From positions 434,001 through 498,000 of the forward strand of contig BQJR01000004.1 of the NCBI GenBank assembly GCA_021604805.1: a stretch of 64,000 nucleotides of DNA. Direction: 5' to 3'. The translations under genes were made by a program, and so were the position numbers. Position 1 is the first letter of the stretch. The number at the start of each line of letters is the position of its first letter. This document shows, piece after piece, positions 52,857 to 62,771 of this stretch. Source of the stretch: Planctomycetota bacterium. Lineage in GTDB: Bacteria; Planctomycetota; B15-G4. The notes under the pieces were generated by a model that saw only the letters and a list, made by a program, of their open reading frames with translations, was not told where the DNA came from and did no database searches.

Positions 52857-54451
52857 TGACCGCAGACTCCACCACCTCCGACTCTCGCGACAGCGCGGCC
52901 GCGCCGACTGCGGTCGTGCGCAAGCGCAAGGGTTTCCAAGTCGTGTGGGTGATCCCGATGGTCGCCGCGCTCGTGGGCGGCTGGCTCTGGTACCGCGCGC
53001 TGCAGGACAAGGGTCCCGAGATCACGATCACCTTCGCCACCGCCGACGGCCTCGAAGCCGGCAAGACCAAGATCAAGTTCAAGGACTTGGAGATCGGCGA
53101 GGTCAGCGGCGTCACGCTCGCGGACAACATGGAGCACGTGATCGCGAGCGTCGAACTCGTCGCCGGGAGCGAACGCTACCTCACCGACCAGACGCGCTTC
53201 TGGGTCGTGCGCCCGCGCATCGGCGCCGGCGGCATCTCCGGGCTCGGAACGATCGTGTCGGGCGCCTACATCGCCGCCGACGTGAGCCTCGACGGCACAC
53301 CCGCCAAAGCCTTCACCGGCCTCGAGGAACCGCCGGCGCGTCCCGCCAACGCCGAGGGGCTCCGCGTGAAGTTGCGCTCCCCGGCCTTGGGCTCGATCAA
53401 CACCGGCACGTCGATCACTCACTTGCAGATCAAGATGGGCGACGTGGAAGGCTACACCTACTTGCGCGACGAAGAGCTGATCGAGTTCGACCTCTACATC
53501 GAAGCTGAATACGCCGAACTCGTGCGCGAGAACACGCGCTTCTGGTCGGCCAGCGGCTTCGACGTGACGCTCGGCACCGACGGCTTCGACATCCACGCCG
53601 ACTCACTCGAGTCGATCCTCATGGGCGGCATCGCCTTCGGCAGCGCTCCCAACGAGACTCCCGGCCAGCGCGCGAGCGCCGGACACGTGTTCACGCTCTA
53701 CGACTCGAAGAGCGCCGCCGGCGAGATCAGCAACAACCCGCGACGCACGATCGCCTACTTCAACGAGCCGATCCGCGGGCTCGCCCCCGGCTCGCCCGTG
53801 GACTTCCAAGGCATCGTGATCGGCAAGGTGCTCGAAGTCGGTGTGGCCGCCAACCGCGACACCGGCACCTTCATGATTCCGGTGGTGCTGGAGACCTACC
53901 CCGACCGCCTGATGACCACCGACAACGCCGACACCGAAGAGCACGGCCAGATCCTCGCGCGGCTCGTGGAGCGTGGACTGCGCGCGCAGCTCGGCCCGGC
54001 GAACCTCGTCACCGGGGCGCGCAGCGTGCTCGTGGACCTGCACCCGGACACCCCCGCCACGCTCATGGGTCATCACGACGACGGCACGCCCGAGATCCCC
54101 ACGATCCCGTCCACAGGAGAGGCTCTCACCAAGATGCTCGACGAGCTGCCGCAGATCGTGAGCGGACTGAACGACACGGTGAACACGGTGTCCGAGCTCG
54201 TGAGCGCGCCGCGCACCGCGCAGACACTCGACTCGCTCAACTCCGCCTCCGCGCAACTCGACCAGCTGCTGCGAGGCAGCGACACGGCGATGAACCTGCT
54301 CGCTACGAATCTCCCCGCGATGCAGCAGCAGCTCTCGGACACGCTGCACGAACTGGCCCTGAGCATGCGTTCGCTGGCCAGCCTCACCGACTTCCTCGAA
54401 CGCCATCCCGAAGCCCTGCTGCGCGGCAAGTCCGCCTCCGGAGATCTCTGA
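52856..54451 (+). CDS. pqiB: PqiB-like MCE protein
   Basis: The 531-aa protein has one N-terminal membrane anchor (about 28-46) and then three MCE domains. The first shows GLEAGKTKIKFKDLEIGEV (65-83). The second starts near LRSPALGSINTGTSI. The third has RGLAPGSPVDFQGIVIGKV. The C-terminal 130 residues are helical. MCE hexamers form a tunnel for lipid movement between inner and outer membranes. It lies in operon order pqiA-pqiA-pqiB-pqiC. Confidence 0.93.
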   Translation: MTADSTTSDSRDSAAAPTAVVRKRKGFQVVWVIPMVAALVGGWLWYRALQDKGPEITITFATADGLEAGKTKIKFKDLEIGEVSGVTLADNMEHVIASVELVAGSERYLTDQTRFWVVRPRIGAGGISGLGTIVSGAYIAADVSLDGTPAKAFTGLEEPPARPANAEGLRVKLRSPALGSINTGTSITHLQIKMGDVEGYTYLRDEELIEFDLYIEAEYAELVRENTRFWSASGFDVTLGTDGFDIHADSLESILMGGIAFGSAPNETPGQRASAGHVFTLYDSKSAAGEISNNPRRTIAYFNEPIRGLAPGSPVDFQGIVIGKVLEVGVAANRDTGTFMIPVVLETYPDRLMTTDNADTEEHGQILARLVERGLRAQLGPANLVTGARSVLVDLHPDTPATLMGHHDDGTPEIPTIPSTGEALTKMLDELPQIVSGLNDTVNTVSELVSAPRTAQTLDSLNSASAQLDQLLRGSDTAMNLLATNLPAMQQQLSDTLHELALSMRSLASLTDFLERHPEALLRGKSASGDL

Positions 54452-55059
54452 TGATTCGCACCGACCTTTCCGCCGGCGCGCGCCGCCTCGCCCTGGCCTG
54501 CGCCGCGTTGCTGGTCGCCGCGTGCGGCAGCACCGCGCCGAGCCGCTTCTATGTGTTGACGCCCACTGCCGGCTCCGAGCTGGGCGCATCGAGCGCTCTG
54601 GGTGCCGTGGCGCTCGCCCCGGTCGTGCTCCCGCGCTCGGTGGACCGCTCGCAGATCGTCACGCGCCGTGCTTCGAACGAAGTCAGCTTGGCGGAGTTCG
54701 CGCGCTGGGCCGAGCCGCTCGAGGAGAACGTGGCGCGCGTGATCGAGCAGAACTTGGAGGCGCGCTTGGGTGAGTCCTCCGTGTTCGACTCGGACAGCCG
54801 CTGGGGCCCCGACGCGGCCTTCATCGTGGCAGTGGTCGTGCAAGAGTTCGACGCCGTGATCGACGGCGCCTGCACACTCGTCGCGCGCTTGCACGTGTCC
54901 GACGGCGCGGGCACCTGGCTCGCCACGCGCAGCGTGCGCGCCCAGAACACGAGCTCCGAGTCGGGCGCCGCGGGCGTGGCTCAGGCCATGAGCGCGAACC
55001 TGCACGAACTCAGCGAGCGCATCGTGGCCACGTTGCAGGAGCTGCACGCAGGCGGCTGA
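54451..55059 (+). CDS. pqiC: PqiC-like outer-membrane lipoprotein
   Basis: The 202-aa protein has a lipobox (LLVAAC) with Cys24 and the opening SRFYVLTP, typical of the ABC-type transport auxiliary family (DUF330). APVVLPRSVDRSQIVTRR and FARWAEPLEENVARVIEQNL are further family features. It docks PqiB at the outer membrane. Start and previous stop share TGATG. Confidence 0.9.
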   Translation: MIRTDLSAGARRLALACAALLVAACGSTAPSRFYVLTPTAGSELGASSALGAVALAPVVLPRSVDRSQIVTRRASNEVSLAEFARWAEPLEENVARVIEQNLEARLGESSVFDSDSRWGPDAAFIVAVVVQEFDAVIDGACTLVARLHVSDGAGTWLATRSVRAQNTSSESGAAGVAQAMSANLHELSERIVATLQELHAGG

Positions 55060-55141
55060 GCGCGCCACTCGCGCGGGGCACACGACTCTCCGTGGCACCA
55101 CGCATCGACGCGCGCCGCTCGCGCTGCTAGCGTGGGCGCCC

Positions 55142-57184
55142 ATGCTCCGGCTGACGCTCGTCCAACCGCCCCATCGCGACACCTTCGGGTACTCGATGCC
55201 GCCGCTCGGAGCGCTGCGCTTGGCGGCGGTGGCGCGTGATCGCGGGCACGCCGTGCGCTTCGTCGACCTGGCGTTGCTCGTGCGGCGTGGCGACCTGCTC
55301 CCCGGGCACGATCTCGCGGCGCGCGCCGCCGCGTTGCTGCTCGAGGATGCGCCCGAGCTGATCGGGATCGGCGCGATGGTGCCGTCGATGCCTGCGGCCT
55401 TGGAGCTCGTGGAGGCCTTGCGAGAACGCGCGCCCGAGCTGGCGCTGCTGCTCGGCGGACAGGGGCCCGAGCGCGTGGAAGAACAAGTGCTGGCGCGAAA
55501 CCCGGCCCTCGACGCGCTCGCGGTCGGCGAGGCCGAGATGAGCTTCGGGCTCTTGCTCGACGAGCTCGACGCACGTCTCCGCAGCTCGCCGCAGGCCACA
55601 ACACAGCATGCGGACGACGCGAAGGGTGCGCGCGGCGCGAACGGTGCGAGCGACGCACCGCCCTCGCGTCGCGCGGCCGTGCGTGCGGCCTTACGCGACA
55701 CCCACACGCCCGGCCTCGTCGTCGCCGCGCAGGGGACGCCGCGTCGCAACGCGCCGGCGCCCTTGCTCGATCCGCTCGACGCGTCGCCCTCGCCCGCGTG
55801 GGAGCTCGCCGAGTCGCCCGCGAGTTACGGCGCGGCGGCCGGCGGCGGCGAAACACTCTTCCCCATCGACCTCGGCCGCGGCTGCGCGTTCAGCTGCCGC
55901 TTCTGCACGACCTCGTTGTTCTGGGAGCGCCGCGTGCGCTACCTCTCGCCGGCGCGCGCGGCCGACGAGTTGGAGCGACTCGCCGCACAACCCGGCCTGC
56001 ACACGATCTACGTCACGCACGACTTGTTCACCGCCGACCGCGCGCACGTGCTCGCCGTGTGCGCCGAGATCGCGCGCCGCGAGCTCGCACTCATTTGGGA
56101 ATGCCGCACGCGCCTCGACCTCGTGGACCGCGAGCTGCTCGAGGCGCTGCACGCGGCCGGCTGCCGGCGCATCCTTTATGGAGTCGAGAGCGTGGCGCCC
56201 GCGCGGCTGGACGCCATGCGCAAGGGCGGCAACTCTGCCGCGCTCGACGCGGCCACTGTGCTCGAACGCTTGCAGCTCGCCGCCGACTGCGGCGTCGCGT
56301 CGATCTTGGGGCTGATGGTCGGCCTGCCCGGCGAGACGCGCGACGACGTGGAAGCCAACCTGCAACTCGCCGCCGACGCCTGCGAGCGCGTGCCCGGACT
56401 GTCGCTCTCGATCCACTGGTACACGCCCACGCCCGGCAATCTCGACATGGCGCTGGGCGAAGCACCGCTGCGCTTCGAGCCGGAGTACGCCGCCGACCTC
56501 GTGCGCGGTCACGACCTGCCTGCAGGCGCGCCGAGTGAGCGGCAACGCGCGCTCGTGGCCGACGACCCCGAGGTGTTCCGCGCCTTCCGCGTGCACGTTC
56601 CGGAGCACGCGAGCGCAGGCGAACTGCATCGTCTCACCCGCCACGCGCACTTGCTGCTCGAAGTGTTGCCACGCAGCTTGCGGCTCGCGGCGCGCGGCTT
56701 CGGCACCACGCTGGTCGACCTGCTGCACGAGCTGTTGCGCGACGTGCTCGAACACACGCCCCTCGCGAACACCGAGCTGTGGAGTGAGCCGCGCGTGCTC
56801 ACGCGGGAAGCCGTGCTCGGAGGCGCCGTGGCCTGGCTGCACACGCGACTCGATCACACGCCTGCGCACCGCGCCGTGGCCGACCTGCTCAGTTACGAGC
56901 ACGCGCTGTTCAGCACCGAGGCGCCCACGCTGCTGCGCCTCGACCACGACCCGCGCGCTCCCGAAGAGCCCGACGTCACGGCTCTGCTGCTCGAGCGTCA
57001 CGACGACCGCGTGCGCGCGCGCCGCTTACCCGCCGCACTCGCCGACGCCTACGAACGCGGCGACCCCGAGGCCCTCGCCAGCCTGCATGCCACCGCACCG
57101 CCTGACGCCTCGTCGCCCGACAGCAGCACGCAGCGCCCCTCCACCGCCCACACCACCGCCCACACCACCGAGTCCGCACCATGA
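55142..57184 (+). CDS. B12-binding-type radical SAM protein (first of a pair)
   Basis: The 680-aa protein has an N-terminal cobalamin-binding-like domain (1-140: LTLVQPPHRDTFGYSMPPLG, GIGAMVPSM, LLLGGQGPE), but no DxHxxG motif. A disordered Ala/Arg-rich linker (about 148-210) follows, then the radical SAM core (240-450). The cluster motif is CAFSCRFC (Cys248, Cys252, Cys255). YGVESVAPARLDAMRKG and LGLMVGLPGETRDD are core elements. The C-terminal 220 residues are helical without a known family. The last codons are Ser/Thr/Pro-rich. It overlaps the next gene by ATGA. The reaction is unknown; family members methylate, rearrange or epimerise. Confidence 0.85.
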   Translation: MLRLTLVQPPHRDTFGYSMPPLGALRLAAVARDRGHAVRFVDLALLVRRGDLLPGHDLAARAAALLLEDAPELIGIGAMVPSMPAALELVEALRERAPELALLLGGQGPERVEEQVLARNPALDALAVGEAEMSFGLLLDELDARLRSSPQATTQHADDAKGARGANGASDAPPSRRAAVRAALRDTHTPGLVVAAQGTPRRNAPAPLLDPLDASPSPAWELAESPASYGAAAGGGETLFPIDLGRGCAFSCRFCTTSLFWERRVRYLSPARAADELERLAAQPGLHTIYVTHDLFTADRAHVLAVCAEIARRELALIWECRTRLDLVDRELLEALHAAGCRRILYGVESVAPARLDAMRKGGNSAALDAATVLERLQLAADCGVASILGLMVGLPGETRDDVEANLQLAADACERVPGLSLSIHWYTPTPGNLDMALGEAPLRFEPEYAADLVRGHDLPAGAPSERQRALVADDPEVFRAFRVHVPEHASAGELHRLTRHAHLLLEVLPRSLRLAARGFGTTLVDLLHELLRDVLEHTPLANTELWSEPRVLTREAVLGGAVAWLHTRLDHTPAHRAVADLLSYEHALFSTEAPTLLRLDHDPRAPEEPDVTALLLERHDDRVRARRLPAALADAYERGDPEALASLHATAPPDASSPDSSTQRPSTAHTTAHTTESAP

Positions 57185-59469
57185 CCCCGCCCCGCGACGC
57201 CGCCGACCTGCGCACCCTGCTCGTGTTCCCGCCGCAAGGTCATCCCACGCAGCCGTATCTCGCGCTGCCGTCGCTCAAGGCCTGGCTCGCGGAGCACGGC
57301 TTCCCGGGCGCCACGGTGTGGGACCTGAACCTCGACACCTATGAACACTTCGTGAGCGACGAACGTTGCGCGCTCGCGCTGGAACGCATCCAGCAACGCG
57401 TGGCCGCCGACCCGCACTGGGGCGCCGACGAACTCTCGCCCGAAGCGCTCGACCGCTACCGCCTCGAAGCCGACGCGCTCGCCGCCGGCCCGTACATCGC
57501 CACGCATGCGAACGCCGCCAAGCGCGACCTGCGCGACCCCGACGCCTTCTACGACCGCCCGCGCTACCTCGCCGCCATGCGCGTGATCGAGGGCGCGCTG
57601 AAACTCGCGTCGACCGAATACCACCCGGCGCTCTTCACCGCGCACAACTACACGCAGAGCACGAGCATCGACAACACCACCGACCTCTTCGCGGGAGTCG
57701 ACGCCGAACACGAGAACATGTTCCGCGACTTCTTCGAGGAACACGCACTGCCGCGCATCGAGCGCGAACGTCCGCACGTGCTCGGCATCTCGGTGACCTA
57801 CGGCAGCCAGCTCGTGCCCGCGCTCACGCTCGCCACGCTCGTGAAGCAGCGCTTCCCCGAGATCCACATCACGCTCGGCGGCGGCATGCTCGCGTATGTC
57901 GGCCAGCGCCTCGCGCACAGCGCGCCGCTCTTCGACCGCGTGGACTCGATCGCGATCTACGAAGGTGAGCGCCCGCTGCTCGAACTCTGCCAAGCGATCG
58001 TGGACGCGAACGGCGCCGAGCCCGACCTGAGCGCGATCCACAACTTGATCCATCGTCGCGACGGCGAGGTGCACTGCGCCGGCGAGATGCTCCCGCTGCC
58101 CATCGACGACCTGCCCACGCCCGACTTCGGCGACCTCCCGCTGCACGAGTACTTCTCCGGCGAACTCGTGCTTCCCGTCGCGCCCACACGCGGTTGTTAC
58201 TTCGAGAAGTGCGGCTTCTGCACGCTCTACACCGCCATCGGCCCGACCTATCGCGAGCGCAGCGTGGAGCGCCTCGTGCACGACCTGCAGGTGCTGAAGG
58301 AACGTCACGGCACGCCGTACTTCTACTTCATCATGGATGACCTGCCGCCGCTGCTCGCCAAGCGCATCCCCGACGCCTTCGCCGCCGCCGAGCTCGAAGT
58401 CTATTGGTGGTGCGACGCGCGCATGGAGGAGCGACTCTTCTCCCCCGAGTCGTGCAAGGCGCTCTTCGACGCAGGCTGTCGCAAGCTCATGTTCGGTTTC
58501 GAGTCAGGCAGCCAACGCGTGCTCGACCTGGTGGAGAAAGGCACCGACCTCGAAGAAGCCGAACGCGTGTTGCGCAACGCGCACGAGGCCGGCATCTCGG
58601 CCACGCTCTACACCATGGTCGGCCTGCCCACCGAAACGCGCGAAGAGGCCGACGCCACGCGCGCCTTCATGGTGCGCAACGCCGATTGGATCGGCGAGAT
58701 CTCGCTGCAGATGTTCAACCTCGACATGGTCTCGCCGATGTACCGCGACCCGGCCAAGTTCGGCATCGCCGAGATCCCCGACGACCCCCGCAAGCTCGGC
58801 CCCGGCGAGCAGCCGCGCGACGACCTGGCGCGCTACCTCGAACACGTGAGCGCGTCGGGCATGACGCGCGGCGAAGTGAACGAAGCCTTCAACAGCGTGC
58901 TCGGCGCCGCCACCGAAGCGCTGGCCGCGCTGCGCGGCGACAACTTCCTGTACTACCGCTACAAGAGCCACATCTTCCTGTACCTGTGCAAGTTCGGGCG
59001 CGACGTGTTCCGGCGCGAGCATCACGCGCCGCGCGAGCGCACCCGCTTGCGTCGCACGGCTGAGCTGCCCGACCGCGTGAGCTTGCGCGACGACCTGCAC
59101 CTCGCCGAGCTGCCCTTCCCGTACGCGCCGGTGAGCGACGCGCTCGACCGCGCCTGGACCGACCCCACGCCGCTGGGTGGCGTGGCGCGCACGTCCTCGC
59201 GCGCCCGGGCCGACGCCGCGCCCGTGCCGCGTCGCGACTCCGCACTGGCTTACGTCGGCCAAGAGAACCGCTTCCTCGACCTCGGCGCCGATGCGCTGCG
59301 CCTGTTGCGCGCCGCCGCCAGCCGAGGCACCCAGCACGCGCGCGGACTCTTTGGTCCCGAGCATCAGCGCACCTGCGAGCGTTTCCTGGTGCGCTCCTAC
59401 GAGGAAGGCCTGCTCCGCGCCGTAGAGACCGCACCCGAACTCGAGAACTCCGGCAGCGAAGCCTCCTAG
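57181..59469 (+). CDS. B12-binding-type radical SAM protein (second of a pair)
   Basis: The 762-aa protein has an N-terminal cobalamin-binding-like domain (opening LLVFPPQGHPTQPYLALPSLK, with LGGGMLAYVGQRLAH) and a radical SAM core from 330. Its cluster Cys are at 339, 344 and 347 (CYFEKCGFC), a Cx4Cx2C spacing instead of Cx3Cx2C. FGFESGSQRVLDLVEKG and YTMVGLPTETREEA are the expected core strands. The last 80 residues (SALAYVGQENRFLDLGADALRLLR onward) have a PqqD-like winged-helix pattern, which may recognise a peptide leader; this is a guess. It is translationally coupled to the first gene and probably acts in sequence with it. Confidence 0.85.
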   Translation: MTPPRDAADLRTLLVFPPQGHPTQPYLALPSLKAWLAEHGFPGATVWDLNLDTYEHFVSDERCALALERIQQRVAADPHWGADELSPEALDRYRLEADALAAGPYIATHANAAKRDLRDPDAFYDRPRYLAAMRVIEGALKLASTEYHPALFTAHNYTQSTSIDNTTDLFAGVDAEHENMFRDFFEEHALPRIERERPHVLGISVTYGSQLVPALTLATLVKQRFPEIHITLGGGMLAYVGQRLAHSAPLFDRVDSIAIYEGERPLLELCQAIVDANGAEPDLSAIHNLIHRRDGEVHCAGEMLPLPIDDLPTPDFGDLPLHEYFSGELVLPVAPTRGCYFEKCGFCTLYTAIGPTYRERSVERLVHDLQVLKERHGTPYFYFIMDDLPPLLAKRIPDAFAAAELEVYWWCDARMEERLFSPESCKALFDAGCRKLMFGFESGSQRVLDLVEKGTDLEEAERVLRNAHEAGISATLYTMVGLPTETREEADATRAFMVRNADWIGEISLQMFNLDMVSPMYRDPAKFGIAEIPDDPRKLGPGEQPRDDLARYLEHVSASGMTRGEVNEAFNSVLGAATEALAALRGDNFLYYRYKSHIFLYLCKFGRDVFRREHHAPRERTRLRRTAELPDRVSLRDDLHLAELPFPYAPVSDALDRAWTDPTPLGGVARTSSRARADAAPVPRRDSALAYVGQENRFLDLGADALRLLRAAASRGTQHARGLFGPEHQRTCERFLVRSYEEGLLRAVETAPELENSGSEAS

Positions 59470-59597
59470 ATCCCCGCGCGATCCCCGAGCCGAGGTCATT
59501 CGGGCCGCGCTCGCGCGTCAGGCAGAGGAGCGGCGCGCGCTGAGATGCTCAGCTCGCAGGATATGATCGCGCGGGTCCGCTCCGGGAGGGTGTCCGT

Positions 59598-62500
59598 CTG
59601 AAGTCTTGCTGCCGAGTTCCGTCTTGGGATCGCTGGTGCGCCGTGTTGGGCGCGCTGCTCCTGTTCGCGTCAGGCGCGAAGGCCGAACCGAAGCAGCACT
59701 TCGAGCTGGCCTCCGACCCCACGCTGGAAGCGCACGCCGACTGCGCCAGCTGCGAGCTCGCGCGGAAGCTCGGCGACGCTTGGCGTTGGCGCGAACAACG
59801 CCGCAACCGAGAAGCTCCCAGCGTGCATTCGGTGCACGCGCAGTCCGAAGGTCGCTTGATCGTGCTCGACGATCAGGGCGCTTGGCTCTTCGACGGCCTC
59901 AACTGGATGCGCGAGGCGGGCTGGGGTGGGCTCGCTCACGCGCCTTACCTCGATGCCGAGTTGCGCGGTCGCAATCTCATCCTGTTTCACCCGCGTCGCA
60001 CGATCATGATCCCCACGCATGAGCTCGGCGACGACGACCCCACGCACGCCCTGCTCGTCGCGCGGTCGGACACCGAGCTCACGCACCCCACGCGCAACAC
60101 CGACGGCAGCTACGTGCAAGCCGAAGGTGACCGTCTCTGGACCGTGCGCCCCGGCGGCGTCGCCGCGGTGAGGATCCCCACGCCCGGTGGCGTGGGCCAC
60201 ATCGGCTCCGTGCTCCGCGACGATCGCGAACGACTCTGGGTCACGAGCGAGCAAGGCCTGCACTTGCAGCGCGACGACGGCTCTTGGGAGCACGTGCACA
60301 GCCCGCCGCACCCGCCCACGCCCGGCGGGAACCCACTCGTGCACGCGCTGCAACTCCCGCAAGGCCCCGTGTTCCTGCCCAAGCTCGCCGAAGAAGGACG
60401 ACCGGCTCTGCTGCTCACCGACTCGGGCGTGCAGTCGCTCCCTGAGTGGCCACGCGCGGGCGAGGTCCACCACGCAGCGGTCTCGCCCGAAGGCGTGTTG
60501 GTCGTGGCGCTGCGCTACGCAGGATTGCTCGTGCTCGACGGCGAACGTTGGATCGAACTCGACCCGCCCGCCATCGTCGACAGCTCCACCGACAACCTCA
60601 CGTTCTCGAAGGACTCCGGGCATCTCGTGCTCGCGAGCCGCAAGGGCAGCCTGATCAGTTGCGACCTGCGCAGCACGCGCTGGGAACACGTGCCACTGCG
60701 CGACACCGAACTCGGCGGGCTGGTCTACACCCTGGCGCTCGCCGGCGAACGCGGCGTCTGGGTCGGCACGCACGAAGGCGTGGGCCGCGTGCAAGAGGGC
60801 AAGCTCGTCGAGGCACATCAGGTGGCCGGCGAAACCGGGCTGCCGCTGCGCGCCGTCGCCAGTCTGCTCAGCGAAGGTGAGCGCGATCTGTGGGTCGGAG
60901 GAGGCGCGCGCTTCCCCGGCGTGCTGCACTTCGACGGCGAGCGCTGGCAACACGACACGAGCCATCCACGACTCAAGACTGCGGGCGTGCACCGCCTGCG
61001 ACGCGATCCGAACGGCCGGCTGCACGCGCTGCTCGTCAACGTGACCGACGGCACGCACTTGGCCGGCATGCTCGTCGAGAGCAGCGAAGGCTCGGGATGG
61101 AACTGGGTCGACGCGCCCACCGACTCCGATCGCCCCGAAGTGCGCGACGTGCGCTGGGACCTCAACGGTGCGCCCGTGGTGCTCACGCCCGAGCGTGTGT
61201 TCCGGGTGCTGCCGGACGGCTGGGACCCACTGCCGCGCCCGGTGCTGTTGCACGCGGGCTACCGGGCCTTGCACGTCGACCACAGCGACAGACTCTGGCT
61301 CGGCTACGGCTGTGAGAACCCGGGCTTGGCGCGACTCGATCCCGATGCGAACGACTGGACGCAGCTCGACGAAGACGAGTGGTCCCACACGGGCGCCGCA
61401 CGTTTCGCCCCCGCTCCCGACGGCTCGCTCTGGATCGCTTCGGAACTCGGGCTGTACCGCGCGGCCAACGGGACCAGCCATCGCGTGGGGGCCGACCTCG
61501 TGATGCGCGAGTCGGCCTTCAGCTGCCTCACGCCCGACCTCGACGGGCAAGGCGTGTGGATCGGTTCGCTCGGCGACGGCCTGCTGCACTACCGCCCCGA
61601 CGATCACGCGCCGCCCGCGGTCACCGATCTCGAAGGCGGCAGCCCGTCCAGCAGCGAGGGACACAACTTCGCGGCGCACTGGTTCGCCAACGACATGTGG
61701 AGCGTCACGCCGCGCGAACAGCTGCGCTACGAGTACCGCCTCGACGGCGGCCCGTGGCTCGAACCGAGCACCACCTTGTTGAGGCTCGGGCCGCTCGACA
61801 GCGGGCGTCACCGCTTCGAACTGAGCGTGATCGACAGCGCCGGCAACCGCTCCGCCGAAACCTCGGTGGTGGAGCTCACGATCCCGCTCCCGTTCTGGCG
61901 TAGCATCCCGATCGTGGTGCTGGCAGGGCTCGTGGTCGCGGCGCTGATGAGTTGGATCTCGCTCTTCCTGCGGCGCCGACGCGAGCGCGCCGAGGCGCAT
62001 GAGGCCGAGCAGGAGCTCAACCGTCGTCTGCGTTCACTCGCCGGACGACTCATGCGCGAGCAGGAAGCCGAGCGTCGGCGCATGGCCCGCGACCTCCACG
62101 ACGAACTTGGACAGTCGCTCGCCGCCGCGCGGATGCAGCTCCAACTCGTGGGACGCTCCAAAGATCCCGAGCGTCGCCAAGAGAGCCGCGAGCGCGCCCG
62201 CGAAGCGCTCGACGACGCCATCTCGCAGATGCGTCATCTCTCACAACGCCTGCGCCCGCCCGTGCTCGACGACCACGGGCTCGAGGCCGCCGTGCGCGCC
62301 CTGGCCAACGACGTGGGCTCGAGCAACGCGATCCAAGTGCACCTCGACATCGACCTCGAAGGCGCAGAGATCCACGAACTCGTGGCCAATCACCTGTATC
62401 GCATCGTGGGCGAGTGCCTCACGAACGTGACCCGCCACGCCCGCGCGCGCAACGTGGACCTCTCACTGACCCGGCAGTCCGGCTTCCTCCAACTGAGCGT

Positions 62501-62771
62501 GCACGACGACGGCGTGGGCACCGACGGCAGCCGCACCGAGGGCCGCGGCATCGGGATGCTCGGCATGCAAGAGCGCGCCGAATCATTGGGCGGCAGCTTC
62601 GAAATCGAATCTCAACGCGGACGCTTCACAATGGTCCGTGTTTCAATACCTGAGCAGGCACCACCGGGCGCAGTGCAAGGGGCACGCTCGGATCTTGCCG
62701 CAGTAGGCGAAGGCCAACAGGAGCCACCATGGAAACCATCCGAGTCTTTCTCGTCGACGACCACGCGATGA
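59598..62771 (+). CDS. Membrane sensor histidine kinase with propeller sensor and Y_Y_Y domain
   Basis: I take CTG 59598 as start: GGGAGGG (59584-59590) is 7 bases upstream, and the product then begins with a basic n-region and signal segment (KSCCRVPSWDRWCAVLGALLLFASG). The conservative alternative is GTG 59643, which has no ribosome site. Residues about 60-660 are a two-component-propeller sensor (repeats such as ERLWVTSEQGLHLQRDDG, RLWLGYGCENPGLARLDPD and SLWIASELGLYRAANG). A Y_Y_Y-like domain follows (LRYEYRLDGGPWLEPSTTLL), then one membrane helix. The kinase part has the HisKA_3 box RMARDLHDELGQSLAA (conserved His) and HATPase motifs (GECLTNVTRHARA, DDGVG, GRGIGMLGM). It is NarL-type and overlaps the next gene by 43 bp. 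Confidence 0.88.
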   Translation: MKSCCRVPSWDRWCAVLGALLLFASGAKAEPKQHFELASDPTLEAHADCASCELARKLGDAWRWREQRRNREAPSVHSVHAQSEGRLIVLDDQGAWLFDGLNWMREAGWGGLAHAPYLDAELRGRNLILFHPRRTIMIPTHELGDDDPTHALLVARSDTELTHPTRNTDGSYVQAEGDRLWTVRPGGVAAVRIPTPGGVGHIGSVLRDDRERLWVTSEQGLHLQRDDGSWEHVHSPPHPPTPGGNPLVHALQLPQGPVFLPKLAEEGRPALLLTDSGVQSLPEWPRAGEVHHAAVSPEGVLVVALRYAGLLVLDGERWIELDPPAIVDSSTDNLTFSKDSGHLVLASRKGSLISCDLRSTRWEHVPLRDTELGGLVYTLALAGERGVWVGTHEGVGRVQEGKLVEAHQVAGETGLPLRAVASLLSEGERDLWVGGGARFPGVLHFDGERWQHDTSHPRLKTAGVHRLRRDPNGRLHALLVNVTDGTHLAGMLVESSEGSGWNWVDAPTDSDRPEVRDVRWDLNGAPVVLTPERVFRVLPDGWDPLPRPVLLHAGYRALHVDHSDRLWLGYGCENPGLARLDPDANDWTQLDEDEWSHTGAARFAPAPDGSLWIASELGLYRAANGTSHRVGADLVMRESAFSCLTPDLDGQGVWIGSLGDGLLHYRPDDHAPPAVTDLEGGSPSSSEGHNFAAHWFANDMWSVTPREQLRYEYRLDGGPWLEPSTTLLRLGPLDSGRHRFELSVIDSAGNRSAETSVVELTIPLPFWRSIPIVVLAGLVVAALMSWISLFLRRRRERAEAHEAEQELNRRLRSLAGRLMREQEAERRRMARDLHDELGQSLAAARMQLQLVGRSKDPERRQESRERAREALDDAISQMRHLSQRLRPPVLDDHGLEAAVRALANDVGSSNAIQVHLDIDLEGAEIHELVANHLYRIVGECLTNVTRHARARNVDLSLTRQSGFLQLSVHDDGVGTDGSRTEGRGIGMLGMQERAESLGGSFEIESQRGRFTMVRVSIPEQAPPGAVQGARSDLAAVGEGQQEPPWKPSESFSSTTTR

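Noticed and set aside
59545..59601. 18-codon ORF between the radical SAM gene and the sensor kinase, as a possible peptide precursor
   Set aside because: No ribosome site, no Cys or core-like end, and it overlaps the kinase start region.
59670..62000. 776-codon minus-strand frame opposite the sensor kinase
   Set aside because: No motif or start signal; the plus strand shows propeller repeats and kinase motifs.
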